Shown here: positions 44,249 to 55,338 of the stretch, piece by piece
Layout: every line of letters starts with the position of its first letter
How positions within the stretch are numbered: position 1 is the stretch's first letter
Source of the DNA: Cryptomeria japonica
Lineage: Eukaryota > Streptophyta > Pinopsida > Cupressales > Cupressaceae
Length of the DNA stretch: 64,000 nt
Direction of reading: 5' to 3'
Assembly (NCBI RefSeq): GCF_030272615.1
Contig: NC_081412.1
Coordinates: forward strand, 98,331,796 to 98,395,795
Position numbers and translations under genes: made by a program
The notes under the pieces: generated by a model
Database searches by the model: none
Told to the model about the DNA's origin: nothing
What the model saw: only the letters and a program-made list of their open reading frames with translations

Positions 44249-45588
44249 TGGTGTCAGAGCCTTGGTTATTTTCGAAATAATTTTTCAATTAAAAATTCAT
44301 CATGAATTTTTAATAGTTTTTTTTGAAAAATTTATTTGTTTATTCGAAATTGCTACTTTGGCAGTTCGTTTTGGCTGCAGCTACTAGGGTTTTCTGGCTA
44401 TTTTCTGCCCTCTCCCACGACCCGTCTCTCCTGCATTTCGCACAACCATGCAACGCGTTTTTTCCCCGCCTGCAGATTTTTTTTCTGCCATTTTTGGACG
44501 GAAATCTGCATTTTCGGCTAGGGTTTTGACCCTCCAAATTCAGTCGAAAAAATTTTCTGAGCATAGATTCGTGATGGGTTTTTCGAGATCTCAACTAGGT
44601 CATTGTCAGAATTTTGTGGGTGCCTCGATTTTTGTGCCTCGATTTTCAAGCCAACGGATCCAGATTCCGACAGCAGATTCTTTGTGGGTTTTTCGCAAGG
44701 ATTTATGGGTTGTCTTCGGATTTTTCAGGGTCAACCAGAATTTTTTTTCTTGAAATTCATGCCCGCCGTACTTCATTTTTTGAAGTCTGTACCTGTACCT
44801 GCATCTACCTCTGTTTCTGCATTGGGATTCAGATTTTTTGAATTCCGTGCCAACACCTCTTCTCAATTTTTTTGTTTTCCGTGCATTGGGAAACATGCAA
44901 GATGGTGTCATTGACCAACTTGATGTTGGAAGGCAATCAGGTTTTGTGCACTTAGCATCTTCTCAATACCTCGTTTTTCGTGCCTCGAAAAGCGTGAAGA
45001 TGGTTTATGGGCATCGATGTTTGTTTCGGTTTTTAATATTTTTTTACCTAAAAAAAAATTCTGATGGGTTTTAATAATTTTTCCCTTGAAAAAATTTGTG
45101 GGTTTTAATAATTTTGTCCTAAAAAATTATCTGTGGGTTTTTAAATATTTTGTCCCTGTAAAAAAAATCATGAGGGTTTATGATTTTTTCCTCAAAAATT
45201 GTACTTTGCTGCAGTCTGTTTTTCGTCGCACCTGGAGTTGTTGTGCGAACATCTGCACTAGTCTCTTATTTGCAATCTATTTTCGGGCATCTTGCTCATC
45301 TGCAATAGTTTGGAGGGTTTGCCGATTTTTTCCTCAAAATCGTGATAGCTGTTCTTGGTGTGTCTCTGGTTACAGGGAGGGATAGTTCTCCAACATCAGG
45401 TTGGACGGTTGGTGTTGTTTTGGGTATCTCCAGAAGTTCTGCAGTTTCTGGAAGGGTTGGTGGCAAACTCATCTCAAGTGGCAGAGTAAGTGGCAGAGTC
45501 TTGTCTTCTGTTGCAGTGTGTTCTGAGAAGGGGGCAACCTTCTCTGTTATTTCTCTTGGTAATTAGAACGATGACCATTAAGGGAGGG

Positions 45589-45775
45589 TATTAGAATAAT
45601 ATCTTTCTCTTTGTGTTATTAATGGTCATTTAAGTTGTTTCTAATTTCGCCTCTAGTTAACTATTGTTTTTTTTAGAAACATCGTCTTTGTAACTCTATT
45701 TAAAGGAGCTTTGTCTCCTTGATTAATTGAACAACATCAATTCTTTGAAATCCATATGCTTTTGCATCTGTATTA
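45589..45775 (+). repeat. Right LTR of the TA...TA element
   Basis: 187 bp. It differs from the left LTR at three single positions (g/t, c/t and g/a) and is preceded by AAGGGAGGG. Confidence 0.88.
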
Positions 45776-46020
45776 TTGATACCATGGAGATCCTCAATTC
45801 TATCTTTTGAAATCAATCTAAAAACATGTACTTGCAATAAAATTAGCCAAGAACCTCCTTTCTAAGCCTCCAATATATTGACAAAGGAGATCCAAGAAAC
45901 AATGAGCTAAATATTGAAATAAATATTGAGGAAGCTTAATGCCAAATTCTCTAAATGCAATGTCCATTTGCTAAAGACAATAAAGTGCAGAATAAGATTA
46001 GTGGCACTGCCCTTCCTAAA
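45776..46020 (-). repeat. Copia LTR fragment, right of the nested element
   Basis: Continues the LTR broken at 44061. 'acatgtacttgcaataaaatta' and 'cctccaatatattgac' match 16415-16475. Confidence 0.55.
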
Positions 46021-46732
46021 GAGTACCAAATGATGCTCATGTAGTTTCACTCACCATTTCACTTCTTCCCAGAACAGATCCAACAGTCAATAGCAGTTCA
46101 CATTTGCTATTTGGGATCTCAATGGATTTTCTGCTCCTTCATAACCTAAACTAAGTGAGCATAAGGTACAGTTTTTTATCATTGATATTGACTTAGTCAT
46201 GGACTTCATTATCTTAATTGGGAATTGGGAACTGGTTTCGAAAGGGTTGAAATCTTAAGACATTGCACTATTCTTCTTGTCCATTTACTCTCCAATTATT
46301 TGAAAAAACCCTTAAGAGGATCCTTTTTAAGTTATTTTTTTATGTCAACCCTAAAATATTCCAAAACCAGCTCAAATCTAAAAACTGATGTTGCACAAAT
46401 TCATTGCTATTAGGTTAACAAGTTAATTTAGAGTTTCCTAAATGCAGTGCATATCCTCCCTAAAGTTGACCTCATTAGCGAATTCCTAGGACATATATTA
46501 GTGTTCTTGTAAGTGAATTGCCACTTTAACAAAGTCTACCTTGCCCACAGCCAATATTTAACGGTTTCAATATACAATTCCCAAAATAAGTGCAATAATT
46601 TATGATCAGCAAATCAGAATACCAAACAAATTTTTAGATTTCCTTTGCAAGAATGTGCATAAATTATACTTACTAATGTTTTTACTCATATGTTGACTAT
46701 CAAAAATTGTATGAGAGTGGAATTCACAATAC

Positions 46733-46982
46733 CTGCATCTCCTCAAGTGGAATATATTTAACAAGGCCACTGACAACGGTTCGTGGAGAAGATTCTCCAA
46801 CATCAATCTCTTCCACATACAATGAATCTGCATCTGGATGTCTCTGTGCTTTGGTGATAAGGCCCACTCGGATGTCAATCCTTGCTATTGAAACTGGGAC
46901 ATCTTTCGCTGTTGATGTTGTATTTTTTCCTTTCACTGCTTCTGATTTTTTAGGTTGTGCTCCCTTCTTCGTCACTTCTGTT
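46733..46982 (-). CDS. AIMP1: AIMP1/Arc1p-like tRNA-binding protein, upstream exon
   Basis: The exon encodes a Lys-rich linker ([16 protein letters not shown]) followed by the start of the tRNA-binding OB fold: [46 protein letters not shown]. The donor is ATGCAG|GTATTG (GT at 46732-46731), phase 0. The 5' edge is uncertain. I chose an AG at 46984-46983 (GCAAG|AACAG), but an AG a few bases further in is also possible. The next exon of the protein is 41 kb away at 5523. Exons for the N-terminal part were not recognised between here and 64000. Confidence 0.88.
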
Positions 46983-49070
46983 CTTGCATATTTCAAACAA
47001 CAGAAAATCCAATCACGTAATCACCAAAGCACCATGTTAGCTGGTCTAGAAGTCTAAATAAATAATATTAAATTTAACAGCAATATTACGAAAATTGTAA
47101 AGAATACAATTAAAATATGTCAAAACCTATCCACACACAATTTCCCTCATGGTCTTTGTAAAGAACAAATACATGTTATTTAATAGACAGGAGAGGGCAG
47201 ACTTTGTATTTCAGAAACCCAAGCCATTTTGTGTCCTCTTTAAATGTGCCATTCCGTTTAATACCTCCTCAATTTCTCTATGTTTCGACCATAAATTAAT
47301 TATTGATTGTTTGTAATCAGTTTCCAGGTAGCCCTTACTGCCATATTTTGAACAAGACAAGACAACATAAACAGCTCAAAGCCCTAAACCAAGTAGCATA
47401 CATAACAAGAAGAGACTATACATTCTAGTTATCATACAAAACAAATGAAAAACAATGATAAATCTTGGCTCTGAGACTCAGGTTCGACTTGGACGATGGC
47501 AAACCTATTTTTGTTTGACTCGATCTCTAGATAAGAGCTGAACAAATTGATTTTCATAAAAAAAAGATTTTGCAAAATCTAGCTGTCTTGACATAGAATT
47601 CTCTTCCTAAAAGTTCATCAGACCCCCTACTAAAAAATAAAAGACTTGGGCAAATCTAGAAGTAAAAGTCCAGCCCATTTGACATATTTGTGGGACTAAT
47701 CTTAGGTCTCAACCAGTTACACTATCAATATAAGTAATATTTTGCTCAATAATATCAGCTTCAAAAACTAAATCTCAAACTACTGTGTCATGTACAGTTT
47801 TCCAATCCATATCTGGGTTTGTGTTTTGCCAGCGTAGGTGTAGCAAGTATGCAGCTACTTTAAGTTTTTAGTTAGGAATGTTTGTGTTTGGAATAAGATG
47901 GCTGTATCTGTGTCTCTTCCAGTTGAGCGGTGATTGAGTCTTTCAGTTAGAGTGGCTGAGTGGTGTTGATATCATACCTGTCTGTGCCTGTCATTCAGTA
48001 AGAACTGTAATGGACTGGATTAAGGAGGGCATGTGGTCAGCTAATTAGACATTAAATAAGGAACTGTCATCAATTTTGGGAATAACTTGTTAGTCAACTG
48101 CCATTTATTGAGGAATGATTGCCTATAATAGAGGAAGAAGAATTGTATAATGCCCTGGATTGAGGAGAAGGGATGCACTTGAAGTTTAATAAAAACAACA
48201 AACATTTCCTTTCCCTAAGGTGAACAATGTTTTCCAGCAGCTGGGGCCTTGGAGACAAGTCACGAAGCCCTTCCAGTGCAGAGGTCAGCTTCTTGAGGAT
48301 GGAAACCACTAAGCAGCAGATGGACATTCAGACTGACATCTGGAATACCAGTAATGTCTAGTTCGGCATGGGAACGTGTTTTGTAAGCTGTCTTGGGTTG
48401 ATGAATATCTATATGCTTATATCGTGTTTTGAAGAAATATAATAAATTTGTCGTTTTGTATGTTTTTAGTTCAGATCTTTACATACTGTTTCTAGAAGAT
48501 GTTCAAGTTTGCAAAAAAGGGTGAAGTCCACAAAAATGTAATGTCCACATAATGCAAAATGTGTGCAGGAAAATAAGCTAGATCCTTCAACCCATAGTTA
48601 AAAAACTTGATAGGTACAATTTTGGCTCAAACTCACCAATTCAGAAAAATCTCAGCATATTAAAAAAATATTTAAATTCATTTTCTTTGCATAACTTGGC
48701 TAGGTGAGCTACAGGGCAATTTTCTTGACCTTCATTTTGACTAGTGAGCACTCACAATTTCAACAAGTTTTTGGAGTGTGTGCAGCGCAGATGCATGTGT
48801 GTGAGTGTACATGTGTTTGTCCAAGTGTGCATGTGTTATGCTTGTGTTATATGCATATACACATGTAGGCACATGTTAGAATTTCAGGAAATAATCACTC
48901 AGCTATTGTTCCTAGGTGCAGAAAATTAGCACAAACATCCTTAATTACAATACGATATTTACTGTTAGTTTTCCCAAATGCAGACACCAAATTCATGGGT
49001 TATATATAACCTTGTCACATACATCTTGTGTATTCAATTTTTTCTTTGGTAATAAAAATTATTCTTCCGC
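46983..49070. other. Intronic or upstream sequence of the AIMP1-like gene
   Basis: No further AIMP1 exon and no transposon motif was recognised. The 5' part of the gene should lie on this side. Confidence 0.35.
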
Positions 49071-49074
49071 CAAT

Positions 49075-49315
49075 GGTGTGTGTGTGTGGGTGTAGGTGGA
49101 TGTGTGTGTGTGTGTGGGTGGATGTGTGGGTGTGTGTGGGTATGTGTGGGTGGGGGTGTGTGTGGGTATGTGTGTGTGTGGGTGTGGGTGTGGGTGGATG
49201 TGTGGGTGTGTGTGGGTGTGTGTGTGAGTGTGGGTGTGTGTGTGTGTGTGTGTGGGTGGGTGTGTGTGTGAGGGTGCGGGTACGTGTGTGTGCACGTATG
49301 CGTGCGCGCGCAGGG
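49075..49315. repeat. Compound GT/GGGT microsatellite, about 240 bp
   Basis: An almost pure run of GTGTGG/GTGGAT/GTGTGT units ending in GCGTGCGCGCGC. Alternating purine-pyrimidine stretches are long. All open frames here are artefacts. Confidence 0.95.
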
Positions 49316-49329
49316 TTCAGGTGAATGTC

Positions 49330-50400
49330 CAAGAGATTGTGCTATAATGGCAATGGAAAAACTCATAAAAACTTCACATGGGTTGAAATCTCCTAGTATA
49401 ATAAGATGGTCCAATAACATAGGAGGATGGGAAAAGGTTGTGGTATCACAGTAATTGGATATGTTTGCGCATGACCCATATTTACAAATGACAAGGATGT
49501 GGCCCCAAACATGCCCCACATTGCACTAAAGGCAGACTAAAATCACCCAAGATTTACAAAGCGAAAAAAGTAATTGAATATATATATATGAAGTTTCAAA
49601 CATATATGTATATATGGGAAAGTTATAATAAAGGGTATATAGCACGATTAACTAAAGCATCACCAAGATCCTCAAATACTGGAAACAATCATCTACATTA
49701 TTGATCTTACTTTCATATTTCTACTGTGAAGGATTTAACCTTGATTGTAAAGATAAGAACATTGCCCACAATGCACATAAAAATGGAATGTGATCAGCTT
49801 TCAAAAGACATGTTTGTGTCATATTCTAAACTCTGACAAGAAAACCTTTAACATGGTCTTTGAAAATCATCTCATATTTTATCCAAGCAGTTTCCAGTTA
49901 AAATCATTGAATATAAATTAATTCAGATGGTTTGTGTTTCTTCTTAAAGTCTTCTCCACACATGACGAACTTTCTTGAGACTTTCTAAATTATTGTGATC
50001 CCATTTTATAAGGTCTTCTTCAATTTAATGATTGATTTGGTTTTGGATGAGTTTTGGTCAGTTTTTAGTGATTGTACAGACTGATTTTTTGTAAAATATC
50101 TCAAATTTCTTTTTTTAAATTTTCCTTGTCACAAATAATCAACTTGGAAGACAGATCATCAGCTCTAGATACTTCCAATTGGATTTACTTTGGAATTTAC
50201 AAAAAATTCCAGAACTTTAACAGTCACAAATTTTTGGATCTGAATCAACTTCTGTAGCAATATCAATCATCAACTAAATGCCAAAATAATTGTTTCTTCA
50301 ATCTCTATAGGTTCAATAACTTTGGTTTGCCTGAGTAGTAGAAATGATTCTCTCCTCATACAAGTAGCGATGTCAGAGAATTAAAATTTTGGATCAATTC
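49330..50400. other. No feature recognised
   Basis: AT-rich sequence with no supported gene or repeat. Confidence 0.35.
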
Positions 50401-50409
50401 AGAAATAAA

Positions 50410-50745
50410 GTTTCCAGAATGGAGACAAGGGATGGGGGGAGGAGATTTGGTGACAACTTTTTCTAGGCCATCTTTGGGGTCAGCAAGGGACAGCAAATAG
50501 GATGGCTATATTAAAAATAGGGAAATTTTAAAACATCTAAGGAAAATTCAAATATTCATATGGTAACATTGATAAAAACATTCATCATATACATAACAGA
50601 TCCTTGATAAATAACATTTGTGTTAAATTGAGAGTACACATTGAGTCAAACAAATTAGCAAATGTCAAAACTTAATTGCCTTCAAAATTCATTGTCAATA
50701 TGCATGTGATATTAAAAAACAATATACAAGTTACAAGGAAATGCC
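50410..50745. repeat. GGGGACG-family repeat, decayed copy
   Basis: 'caagggatggggggaggagatttgg', then 'ggatggctatattaaaaatagggaaatttt' and 'attcattgtcaatatgcatgtgata' parallel 21400-21600 in the same order and orientation. Confidence 0.6.
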
Positions 50746-50747
50746 CA

Positions 50748-50896
50748 AAGGCTAAAAGTTTCACTTTCAGATACAATCCTTTGTAAGGTTAAGTCTTTCA
50801 TAGGTTAAGGCTAAAAGTTTCACTTTCAGATACAAGTTATTGAAGATTTAATTTAATTTTCCATATCAATCCTTTGTAAGGTTAAGTCTTTCATAA
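50748..50896. repeat. Interleaved direct duplication
   Basis: 'aaggctaaaagtttcacttt' occurs at about 50748 and 50808, and 'tcctttgtaaggttaagtct' at about 50777 and 50870. The two repeat types are interleaved. Confidence 0.75.
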
Positions 50897-51062
50897 TCTG
50901 AGTTAATTCAAAATAATATCAATTTGAAAATTCACAATTCTAAGGGTTTATCACATTATTTTCAAATTGTAATCTATTTATTCCCTTGAAAGGTCTCAAA
51001 TCTCCTATCTTGAGATATTAGGCTCAAGCCTAACTTAAGCCTTTTTTTTGTGTAGGTATCAA

Positions 51063-54000
51063 ATGACGACCCCCAAGGCCAGTGGATCCACTACCCGGCA
51101 AGCTCTCATCAAAGAAGATCAGAAGAACGATGACTTGGAGACCAAGATCAGAAGAACGAGTGGAGCACTATCGGAGACACCAATCTAGGAAACTTCAATG
51201 TGAAGAAGTTTCGAGAAGCACCCTACATCGACAAGCCGTAACCTGTTGCCAAGAGGATAATTGAGAGTGGCATCATCAAGGCCACAGGATTTCCTCCTAC
51301 AGTCAAATGTCACAAACTAATGATTGAATGTGCCCAGCACTATGATTCACATTCGAGGACGATCGTAGCCAAGGATGGAACTGTCTTAGCCTATCTCTCA
51401 GAAGAAGCTATAAGTGAAGCTTTTCATCTCCCGGAGCCAAGAGATATGATCTACAAGAGCTTGGAAGGAGCTAGGTCTATCTACGAAGATGATCCCAATA
51501 CCTATCTGAACTTCATCAACAAGAATTGGTTACTAAAGAGTAGGCCTCGCTTGAACAAAATACCTAATACGCCACACAGAATTGATTTCCAAGAAGAATT
51601 CAAGGACTTGATAACCATGCTCAATCGGGTTACTGGTGCCTCTCAAGTCGAATTCTTCTTCGACAAGTGGATGTTCTTCTTCATACAAGTGATTGTCCAA
51701 GGAAAAGGAATGCTCAATTGGGCTAGAATTATTAGCAACAACCTAGACGTGCAGTTGAGGAGGTTAAGCCCTACCAAGACTTTCCACATGAGTTCATATG
51801 TTATATATTCCTTAGTCAGAAGTTTTGAGTATGTAGGGCTACCACAGAGGAGTTGTTGGGAGAGGACCCGGAAAATTAAGAGTTTGTGATTCTTATGTTC
51901 AACTACATCATCCGCCAAGGAATGACTACAAGCTAATCAATGACACCTTCACGATGTATATCACCCGGACATTGCAAGGAGGGATTCATCACCGATTGTC
52001 TCCGGAAGCACAAGAGCTTGTGAAGAAACATGGTGTGTGGTTCATTCAGTTTCCAAAATTCACCTACATCAGGGTCCATGGATGCCCTTCACCTCCCTAC
52101 ATGTTGCCAAGGTATCCTATGGACAAAATAATATTACTTGAGGTGACTAGACAGTTGGCAGCTTATGCTAGACCATCAAGACATAAGCATGGAAATGGAA
52201 TCCCCGTACCCATTCTACTAGGAAATTCAATTGAAGTGTGTCCTAATTCTCAAGCCGCGGAGGATGCAGAGAAGGAGTTATCTCTATATTCATTCACATC
52301 CTTTGCCTCAAGGGAGAATTTCGATCCTCATGGTCACATGGAAGAGACAGTTGGGAAGAAATACAAACATGAGTTTCAAGTGGAGGACTTCTGGATGAAT
52401 GTTCAGGATGATATAAAAGTGAAAAGAAAGATGCATTCTAGATTACCCTTGGATCTCATCAGGAAATGTAAGGTTTACAGAGTAGCCGATCAAGCCCAGG
52501 ACAATGGTAGCTATCTCCAATCATCCTATGAGAAGGAGGATAAAGAGGTGAAGATAGATTGGAACGAGCCCGAAGTTGCAGACCTAAGAGCATTGATGGA
52601 TCCCGTTTTAACTTGCACTCGCAGATGGGTGGACGTACAACATCAAAAGTTGAAGGAGCAGAATGTATCCATGACATTCACCCTGGAAACAAGAACAGAA
52701 GAAGGAGAAGCAAGTGTGAGTGAGAATGCTTCTCATTCTAAAGGATTGAAAAGAAAGGAAGGACTTGAGAAGAGAGAACCTTCCAAGAAGAAACAAAAGG
52801 TGAATCCCAATCGTCCACCGAGTACGTCTTCTAGGCATGAAAAAGAAACAAGTCAAGGAGAAGATCAAAGACAAATAGTGTATGAGATTGATGAGTCTAT
52901 GGAATCCGAGGTGCAGAATGATAAACAAGGTAAAGGACAAACACCTCAGCATTCATCAAGTCAATCTCTCCAGGTTGGTGCTAATGAACAACAAGAAGGA
53001 AGGAATGATGATGAAGCAACATCTCCCTTCAGAGAAGATAGACCCCTGCCTAAGGAAATACAAGTGAGAGAAAGAAAGTCTTCTATTCCAGATTGGCTAA
53101 AAGAAAGACTGACAAGGGTAGTTGTGGTCGAAGAGGAAGAACAAGTATTCGATTTGGAAAGTCTCATAGGAAATTCCCATGAAGAGATAGAAAAGAAGAA
53201 GGCCACAAAGATGTCAAAGGTAATTAGAGATGAAGCAGGATCCAAAAAGGTACAGATAGCTACACCAGTGGTGGACAAGTATGAGGATGAGATTCTAGCA
53301 GAGGAATATGATCTAGAGACATTTGATCTTGGTCCACTTACCTCCGAGCAAGCCATGGAAGAAGCAGCTGATTCAGTGAGAGCACTTAATGACAAACTCA
53401 AAGAAGAAATGGAAAAGAATAAGAAGCTAGAAAGAGAGGTTAGTGCTTGGAGAAATTACTTTAGTCATCTTAGTCAGCCATTGAGACAACAAGATCCAGC
53501 AGTATCACCTTTGCATGCACTTACTCCCGAATCGGTAAATGAGGCAGAAAAGATGAAGAACTTAGCCCGACTCATGAGTTCTTGGATTGATGAATCTTAC
53601 AAGGTAGCCATTGAATTTGCAACAAGAATGATGAAGACAGTCCATCGGGCTATCCAGGTCCTTGAGATCATTCATAATCTATTGATAACTGTAGATGCAT
53701 TCACTCACACTAGAGGCGTTATCATCCCGGTTTTGCAAGTGATAAGGACACCGAGACAAATTTTAGCACAAGAGAAGATAATGGATGGAGGAACCCACAG
53801 CCTTTTGCAATGGTCAACATTATTCCAAATGAAGGAAGTTCTTTTCGAAGACATCAATACCAGATGCAGCCGAGTTGAAGGCACTATCCACCCTATTCAA
53901 GACAAGGTGTTTGATATATTATGTACGATCCTTGACAGAAGGATTGAGATCGAGACAGATGTGGATGTCCAAGAGTTGGAAGACAGGATTAAGATCATTT

Positions 54001-54269
54001 TTTGCAAGGAAGAGAACATGGTCACAGAGGAGCAGCGAGGTCAGATGTATGCTACTATGTTCCTGATCGAGAAAACGAAAGAGCTAGAGCCTGGATGGGA
54101 GACGACCCTTCTCACAGCTTTTGATCAAGTCCTCCACTTGGAAGAACGAATGAAGAATCTTCATGAGATTTCCATTGCTGAAATTGAGGGAATTACGTCC
54201 AGATTCATTGAATATGCTATAAAAGAGCATAGGAAAGGGAACAAAATTCTAGATGAAAAGTTGTTATAA
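51063..54269 (+). pseudogene. Uncharacterised U3-borne gene, E5 copy (about 1060 codons)
   Basis: The ATG at 51063 (MTTPKASGSTTRQ) follows a tttttttgtgtag|GTATC acceptor. Relative to E1 it has a frameshift near 51150, a TAA at about 51239-51241 and a second frameshift near 51855. From 51954 a single frame of 771 codons runs to the TAA at 54267-54269. The N-terminal region shares every block with E1 (LAYLSEEAISEAFHLPE, NKNWLLKSRPRL, FIQVIVQGKG, FTYIRVHGCPSPPYMLPRYP). It adds a basic nuclear-signal-like cluster (KRKEGLEKREPSKKKQK, about 52750), an acidic segment (VVVEEEEQVFDLESL), a likely coiled coil (LNDKLKEEMEKNKKLEREV, about 53390) and a helical C-terminus. I do not recognise the family and assign no function. 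Confidence 0.78.
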
Positions 54270-54460
54270 AATGATGTGGCAACTTTATTCCCATTGGGCT
54301 ATGTTTCCTCGTTATTTGTGCCAATTCCTATTGGCTATGGATTGATAATGTTTATCTAAATGGGGACTTTTTTGTAACAAACCCTAATTAGGGTTTAGGT
54401 GTCAAAATCTCAGCCATTGATCTTCTTTTGATCCAGGCCGTTCGTTGTATTTGAGAGTGC

Positions 54461-54467
54461 TATATAA
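54461..54467 (+). promoter_or_regulatory. TATA box of E5
   Basis: GAGTGCTATATAAGCCCTC lies about 190 bp downstream of the gene stop and about 0.87 kb from the end at 55338. The U3 gene is upstream and on the same strand. TATA sequences occur at this position in all five family members. Confidence 0.65.
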
Positions 54468-55338
54468 GCCCTCACTCATTTCATTTTAAAGAGTTAGAGA
54501 GTTAGAATCATAAAAGAAAAATAAGTTTAACATTGTCAGCAGCAAAGAAATAAGTAGTGAAGAGAGAAAGTTGAACAATTGTTGTTTTATTTGGCTATGA
54601 GATCAATGAAATATTGAAGTTATGGTGTTTTATTGCAATCCTTGTGGCTATTTTCATGGTTGTTTATCTTCTTGAATCACTCTTAGTAGAGATAGTATTT
54701 AAAGTTTTAAGATTCGAAAGACAAATGTTGCGCTTGATCTTTGATAAGACTCATATTCCAAACCACTAGCTCCTTACTGATTGTAAGTACGCCCTGTGTG
54801 GTCAACTGGAGACATTGAGATTGTTTAAGAGTTCAATCATTGTTGGAGGCATTGATATGTATCTTACTGATAGTATCTATCCCATTAATGATTTGAAAAT
54901 CATTGAATCCCCTTAGAAGATCGCACCAATTCCAGTGGAGTTGTAATCTTTTGGCAATACTGAAATTGGTAGAGTTTTATCAAGACCAGTCCTCATTGAG
55001 TCGTTCTTAGGATTAGTTTAAGTATCACCTCCTTAAAACCTTTATCTTTTGATCTTTTTTGAAACATCAGTTAGTATTAGGAGAATCCAATTTCCTAATT
55101 GAAAAGTAGTTGCATGAACAAGCTTTCTCTGAAAGTACGTAAGGCCCCTTGTAAAACAGTAAACACAACGACCACTGGTGCTTATCCACGAGTAGAGATC
55201 TTACATAACAGAACCTTGAAGTTCCTCCGATTGTCCTTCTACGATATCTTCAGCATTCGGGAGCTTTATTCAAGAGATGATAAGGTACCTTTAGGTATTT
55301 TATTCTGTGTTTGGTCATGTACAAAAGACACATCAACA

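Larger units (their letters stand above)
44062..45775 (+). mobile_element. 1714 bp non-autonomous LTR element with TA...TA termini
   Basis: Two 187 bp LTRs (44062-44248, 45589-45775) differ at three positions. They start TATTAGAATAA and end CTGTATTA. TTGAT occurs on both sides (44057-44061, 45776-45780). A primer-binding site TGGTGTCAGAGCC (44249-44261) follows the left LTR, and a purine tract AAGGGAGGG precedes the right one. The 1.34 kb interior is T-rich, with overlapping short open frames in several phases but no gag or pol motif. It would depend on proteins from another element. Confidence 0.88.
5524..46732 (-). other. 41.2 kb transposon-filled intron of the AIMP1-like gene
   Basis: The intron begins GTATTGTG at 46732 and ends TTGTGTGCAG at 5524 on the minus strand, linking the OB-fold halves ...LEEMQ and NRKVCVL... 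in frame. Everything between is non-coding or transposon sequence on both strands, described separately. Sequence next to the two splice sites (about 5.5-6.6 kb and 46.0-46.7 kb) shows no recognisable element. Confidence 0.85.
51040..55338 (+). mobile_element. E5: truncated giant LTR-like element carrying the U3 gene
   Basis: The right end reads CACATCAACA at 55338 and is the inverted equivalent of the TGTTGATGTG start of the family. The next bases AGTAC (55339-55343) match the uninterrupted Copia sequence 'cagtacgcg' at 23138, so they are the insertion site. Going left it has the family-conserved block, TATA (54461-54467) and the U3 gene (51063-54269). No hairpin array, palindrome or matching AGTAC copy is found to the left, so the left part has been lost. 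The left coordinate is approximate. Confidence 0.75.

Noticed and set aside
44323-45566. Cluster of overlapping frames inside the TA...TA element
   Set aside because: Several phases on both strands are open at once because the sequence is T-rich, and no gag or pol motif is found in any of them.
49015-49519. Several Thr/His/Pro-rich and Val/Cys/Gly-rich open frames on both strands
   Set aside because: They are translations of the GT microsatellite.
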